Source: UBA6055 sp965214085 (GTDB taxonomy: Bacteria > Chloroflexota > Anaerolineae > Aggregatilineales > Phototrophicaceae). Taken from it: 64,000 nt of DNA. Both the position numbers and the translations under genes were made by a program. The first letter of the stretch is position 1, and the number at the start of each line of letters is the position of its first letter. Below the pieces are notes generated by a model, which made no database searches, was not told where the DNA came from, and saw only the letters and a list, made by a program, of their open reading frames with translations. The stretch spans positions 248,001-312,000 of the forward strand of contig OZ243937.1 in the NCBI GenBank assembly GCA_965214085.1, written 5' to 3'. Shown one piece after another: positions 60,214-64,000 of the stretch.

Positions 60214-61917
60214 ATGAAGGCTGACCAGGCGCGACCTGCCATCGGCAGCGACCAGCTTGCCGCTGATAGCGAGTCTCCCGTTGATCAAGAGCGCACCAAC
60301 GCCCGCGTCGCCGGCGCCAGCGGCATCATCGCGCTGGGCAATATCTGCAGCCGTATTCTGGGCTTGGCGCGTGAAACCGTCATCACCTTCCTCTTCGGCG
60401 CGACAGGCGCGGCCGACGCTCTCCAGGTCGCCATCATCGTGCCGAAAGCCATCTACGACCTGTTGATCGGCGGGCATATTAACGGCGCGCTTGTGCCGGT
60501 GCTTAGCGATGTCATCACCCTGCGCGGCAAGCGAGAATTATGGCGGGTCGTGTCGGCGCTCATCAGTCTGGTCTTGGCCATACTGGCGGTTCTGGTGCTG
60601 CTGATTGAGATGCTGGCTCCACAGATCGTGCCGCTGGTCGCGCAAGGCGCCGATGCCGAAACGCGGCGTCTCGCGGTTGAGCTGCTGCGTTTGACCGCGC
60701 CCGCGCTGATATTCCTGAGCCTCTTCGCTGTCTTCAGCGGGACGCTCTACGCGCTGCGTTCCTTTACGCTGCCCGCATTCGCCGGTGTGGTCTTCAACGG
60801 CTGCATCGTCCTGGTGACGCTGGCGCTGGCGCCGCCCGTCGCCTGGCTGCCGCAGCTCAGTGCCGTGCCGGAGGTCTTTCCCTTTGCGGTCGCGCGTCCG
60901 GCCGAGGGCATCATCGTGGTGGCTGTCGGCTGGCTGGTCGGCGCTGTGGCCCAGATGCTTCTGCAAATGCCCGGCTTGGATTTGCGGCGGCTGCGCTTCA
61001 GCTTCAATTGGCGGCACCCGGCTTTGAAGAGCGTCGCCTTGCTTTACTTGCCGGTTATGCTGTCGCTGAGCATGGACACGCTGATCATCCGCCCAGTCAG
61101 TTATCGGCTGGCCAGCCATACCGGCGAAGGCGGCATCGCCATTATGAATTGGGCGACCACGCTGGTGCAATTTCCACAGGGTTTGGTTGCCACCGCCATC
61201 AGCATCGCCATATTGCCGACATTGGCGCGGCAAAGCGCCGAAATGTCAGCGCAAGCGCAGCGCGCTTTCAAGGACACGCTAGGGCTGGGCTTGCGCCTGG
61301 CGACCGCTTTGATCTTGCCGGCTGTGGCTGGATTATTTGTGCTGGCGGGTCCCATCATCGCGCTGCTATTCGAAAACGGCGCCTTCCTCGCGGCGGATAC
61401 CGCTATCACCGCGCAAGCGCTGCGCCTCTACCTGATTGGCTTGCCCTTCGCCGCCATCGATCTGCTGCTGGTCTACGCCTTCTACGCGCGCAAGGATACC
61501 TTCACGCCGGCGCTGATCGGCATCATCAGTCTGGCGGTATATCTTGCGGTCGCGCTGCTGCTATTCGATCGTTTTGGTCTTTTTAGTTTGATGCTGGCTG
61601 ACAGCGCCAAGCACTTCGTCCACGCCTCGATAAGCGGCTGGCTGCTGTGGCGGCGCCTGGACGGTTTCGGTGCGCAACGTCTGACCGTGACCGGCGTCAA
61701 ATCCGCGCTGGCGTCGCTCATCATGCTGGCGATCGCGCTAATCACCCTGCCCTGGCTGACGAGCGCTATCGGCGCCGCGAGCATCTGGCATGAACTGCTG
61801 CTGGTGCTAACCTGCGCTGCCTTATATGGTGGCGCATTCCTGCTGGCTGCCCATTGGCTCAAACTGCAGGAACTATCCTGGCTGCTAAAGCTGCTAAAAC
61901 AGCGCACATTAGGTTGA
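60214..61917 (+). CDS. murJ: Lipid II flippase MurJ
   Basis: A 567-residue MOP-superfamily flippase with about 14 membrane helices. ASGIIALGNICSRILGLARE, GATGAADALQVAIIVPKAIY and GHINGALVPVLSDV mark the MurJ/MviN N-terminus; PVSYRLASHTGEGGIAIMNW and FPQGLVATAISIAILPTLAR the middle. It moves lipid II to the outer leaflet for peptidoglycan synthesis; in organisms with thin or absent peptidoglycan it may move another polyprenyl-linked glycan. Confidence 0.92.
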   Translation: MKADQARPAIGSDQLAADSESPVDQERTNARVAGASGIIALGNICSRILGLARETVITFLFGATGAADALQVAIIVPKAIYDLLIGGHINGALVPVLSDVITLRGKRELWRVVSALISLVLAILAVLVLLIEMLAPQIVPLVAQGADAETRRLAVELLRLTAPALIFLSLFAVFSGTLYALRSFTLPAFAGVVFNGCIVLVTLALAPPVAWLPQLSAVPEVFPFAVARPAEGIIVVAVGWLVGAVAQMLLQMPGLDLRRLRFSFNWRHPALKSVALLYLPVMLSLSMDTLIIRPVSYRLASHTGEGGIAIMNWATTLVQFPQGLVATAISIAILPTLARQSAEMSAQAQRAFKDTLGLGLRLATALILPAVAGLFVLAGPIIALLFENGAFLAADTAITAQALRLYLIGLPFAAIDLLLVYAFYARKDTFTPALIGIISLAVYLAVALLLFDRFGLFSLMLADSAKHFVHASISGWLLWRRLDGFGAQRLTVTGVKSALASLIMLAIALITLPWLTSAIGAASIWHELLLVLTCAALYGGAFLLAAHWLKLQELSWLLKLLKQRTLG

Positions 61918-62007
61918 CGAAATCTGCATCCGAACTATCGCCGATGTCGGCCAAGGTCGGGCAGGATTCACGCAGACAGTTTTCAGCACAGAACAGAGGA
62001 CGGCTAG

Positions 62008-63207
62008 ATGGCAGGACCGCAAGAGGATAACAGGCTCAAGTTATACATCTTGGCCTGCGGCGTATTTGTCGTCGGCGGCATCTCAAACAGCGCCATCGGC
62101 GTCGTCTGGATTTACGTGCAAGCCGATTTCAACGTGACATTGAGCGCGCTTGGCGCCCTCGTTACAGCCGCCACGCTGGGCCGGATCTTGACGTCATCAT
62201 CAAGCGGCCCGCTTATCAACCGCTTCGGAATCGCCTCGAACATGATGGCAGGCATGTTCCTAGCAGCCGTCAGCATGTTGGGTTTTGCGCTGGCGCCGTC
62301 CTGGCCGGCTGTGATGCTGGTCGCTTTCGGCAGCGGCGTCGGCGGCGGCATTATGGCTACGGGCCTGAATACTTTCGCCGCCGTCAACTTCAGCGCCCGG
62401 CAGATGAATTGGTTGCACGGCAGCTTTGGCATCGGCTCGACAATCGGCCCTTTGCTGATCACGACGATCGTCATCGATTTGGGCTTGGACTGGCGCTGGG
62501 CTTATTTGGTCTTCACGCTGATACGCTTAGTTGCGCTGCTCATGTTTTGGCTGACGCGGCGCGAGTGGCGCATCGGGGAAGCCAAGGGGAATGCCGCCGC
62601 AAGCGGCCATGCAAAAATGCGCGCTACACTGCGCCTGCCCTTGATTTGGCTGATGATCGGCGCCTTTATGATGGCGGTCGGCACGGAGTTGGTAGCCGGT
62701 CAGTTCGCCAACAGCTTCCTGATCGAAGCACGCTCAATCGACGCCAAAGCGGCCGGCGCCTGGGTCAGCGCATATTGGGCCAGCCTGACGCTCAGCCGTT
62801 TCTTCGCCGGCTTCATCTTGGGGCGCATCAGCAACAGACTGTTTCTGCGTTTAAACAGTATCGGGCTCATGCTCGGGGCAGGCCTGCTGTGGCTGAATCT
62901 AGGACCCTTAAGCAGCCTGTGCGGCTTGGCTTTGATCGGCTTCTGCATTGCGCCTTTCGCCCCGTTGATGACGTCGGACACGCCCGGCAGAGTCGGGCAA
63001 GCGCATACCGCCAACGCCATCGGCTTGCAATTTACTGGCGCCAGTATCGGCATGGCCTTCCTGCCCTGGCTGGCTGGCGCGCTGGCCGAACAGGTCGGCC
63101 TGGAATTCATCCCGCAATTTGTATTTCTGGTGGCGCTGCTCACCTTCTTCTTGCACGAAGCCATCTTGTGGCGGGAGATCCGTCACCCGCTCGCTCGCTT
63201 GTCGTGA
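62008..63207 (+). CDS. MFS transporter
   Basis: A 399-residue major facilitator with 12 predicted membrane helices. Helix 2-3 loop: GPLINRFGIASNMMAG; helix 4-5 area: NWLHGSFGIGSTIGPLLITT, a pattern common in sugar and FucP-like MFS proteins. The stop is 3 bases from the convergent mannonate dehydratase gene, whose metabolism it may feed; this link is inference. Confidence 0.87.
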   Translation: MAGPQEDNRLKLYILACGVFVVGGISNSAIGVVWIYVQADFNVTLSALGALVTAATLGRILTSSSSGPLINRFGIASNMMAGMFLAAVSMLGFALAPSWPAVMLVAFGSGVGGGIMATGLNTFAAVNFSARQMNWLHGSFGIGSTIGPLLITTIVIDLGLDWRWAYLVFTLIRLVALLMFWLTRREWRIGEAKGNAAASGHAKMRATLRLPLIWLMIGAFMMAVGTELVAGQFANSFLIEARSIDAKAAGAWVSAYWASLTLSRFFAGFILGRISNRLFLRLNSIGLMLGAGLLWLNLGPLSSLCGLALIGFCIAPFAPLMTSDTPGRVGQAHTANAIGLQFTGASIGMAFLPWLAGALAEQVGLEFIPQFVFLVALLTFFLHEAILWREIRHPLARLS

Positions 63208-63210
63208 GCG

Positions 63211-64000
63211 CTAAACCAGCTGGTTCACCGCCTCGACCAGCGCCATAATATAACCCGTCGAGTAAGCGTGGCCGCGATGATTCCAGTCGCTGTCGTCCAG
63301 CATCTCCGGCACATGGTCGTCGATGATGAATCCGGTGAAGCCCACTTCTTTGAGCGTCTTCACCGCTTGCACCACGTTGACATTGCCCTCGCCCGGGAAG
63401 CATTCCTGGAACTTGGGCACGCAGCCTTTTACATCGCGGAAGTGGACGTAGAAGATCTTGCCGCGCTCGCCAAAGTAACGCATGGCGTCCAGCACGCCCT
63501 CGTTGTTGCTGCGGTCGGCGTAGACCATCTCGCTGAAGCAGCCCATGCAGAAGTCAAGCCCATGATTCGGGCTGGGTACGGCATCCAGCGCCCGCTTGAA
63601 ATTCTCCGGCTTGTAGAATACCCGCCCGATGCCGCCCAGCGATTCCACCGGCGGGTCGTCCGGGTGCAGCGCGATCTTGACGCCGGCTTGCTCCGCTACT
63701 GGGATGACCTGCTGCATGAAATAGACATAATTGTCGAAGATCTCCGCTTCGCTGTATGGGCGGTCTTCGGCCTCGGCGACATCGATAATGCCCGTAATGA
63801 CCTCTCCCGCCAGCACACGCTCCATATCAAATGCCGTGACGATGACGCCGCCGCGCCCCTTTTGCATCGGCGTGCGCCAAACCAGATTCGGCATCCAATT
63901 TATACCCAGAACCGGAATGCCCGCCTCGCCCATGCTGCGGACGGTGCGCTGATAATTGGCGATCTGTTCATCGCGGCGCGGGCCGTTGAGCATGGCGTCG
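63211..64000 (-). CDS. uxuA: Mannonate dehydratase (UxuA), C-terminal part
   Basis: The gene runs off the window's right edge; the frame is open at base 64000, so Met 63993 is internal and the N-terminal part is missing. The visible 263 residues match UxuA: MLNGPRRDEQIANYQRTVRS, KIALHPDDPPVESLGGIGR, GLDFCMGCFSEM, GKIFYVHFRDVKG and FIIDDHVPEMLDD, carrying the metal-site His and Asp. It dehydrates D-mannonate to 2-keto-3-deoxygluconate in uronic acid breakdown. It fits the sugar importer and other sugar-acid genes in the window. Confidence 0.92.
   Translation of the reverse strand, partial: DAMLNGPRRDEQIANYQRTVRSMGEAGIPVLGINWMPNLVWRTPMQKGRGGVIVTAFDMERVLAGEVITGIIDVAEAEDRPYSEAEIFDNYVYFMQQVIPVAEQAGVKIALHPDDPPVESLGGIGRVFYKPENFKRALDAVPSPNHGLDFCMGCFSEMVYADRSNNEGVLDAMRYFGERGKIFYVHFRDVKGCVPKFQECFPGEGNVNVVQAVKTLKEVGFTGFIIDDHVPEMLDDSDWNHRGHAYSTGYIMALVEAVNQLV

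Overview
The window looks like chromosomal DNA of an uncultured bacterium, most plausibly a member of the Chloroflexota (Anaerolineae-like). That placement is inferred from gene content and style: GC-rich genes, carbohydrate ABC importers next to sugar-acid catabolic enzymes, Uma2, DUF433/DUF5615 and MNT-HEPN genes, a LysM protein with a CSLREA-like start and a Pro/Thr-repeat linker, and many short intergenic repeats. There is no rRNA, no intact tRNA, no CRISPR array and no complete insertion sequence.

Layout. 1-2755: end of a sugar-binding protein and two importer permeases. 2849-5128: AT-rich MrfA-like helicase. 5172-6674: orphan ABC-2 permease and a Uma2 nuclease. 7120-8274: GT4 glycosyltransferase. 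8281-9588: AT-rich restriction-modification pair. 9652-13850: bisphosphate nucleotidase, enolase-superfamily dehydratase and phosphoesterase. 14065-17669: heterodimeric ABC exporter. 18018-19278: two small toxin-antitoxin-like modules. 19341-30158: thioredoxin-like protein, tyrosine recombinase, MoxR ATPase, TIM-barrel protein, HU, PfkB kinase, DUF2130 nuclease-like protein, DinB and HhH glycosylase pair, S10 peptidase and a fused MNT-HEPN protein. 30232-40142: RecO, glycosyltransferases and a lipid-linked sugar transferase for surface polysaccharide, TrhO, TetR and SbcC. 40974-49494: a dehydrogenase, LysM protein, broken NYN gene, malic enzyme, an AT-rich GHKL-ATPase/nuclease fusion and a CDF transporter. 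49640-57801: an orphan ABC_sub_bind protein followed by 13 tandem paralogous secreted proteins. 57880-64000: AlkZ-like winged-helix protein, lipoprotein cytochrome c, membrane protein, MurJ, an MFS transporter and the 3' part of mannonate dehydratase.

The most unusual region is 51011-57801: thirteen consecutive minus-strand genes, each encoding a signal peptide plus one roughly 100-residue beta-rich domain with a shared W...GGG[IV]..VW core. Five of them are preceded by a promoter of the same design (TTGACN, exactly 18 bases, TATGMT). Between some neighbours the promoter and signal-peptide DNA is nearly identical while the mature domains have diverged. I know no described family or system that this matches.

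Other candidates are a one-chain GHKL-ATPase plus Shedu-like nuclease, a single-polypeptide MntA-HepT toxin-antitoxin translationally coupled to a peptidase, a leader with mutually exclusive hairpins before the broken NYN gene, and a family of about eight roughly 200-280 bp palindromic elements with 17-18 bp terminal inverted repeats that fills nearly every gap of more than 300 bp.

Start codons were chosen from ribosome-binding sites read by eye. Domain names rest on motif recognition, not database searches.
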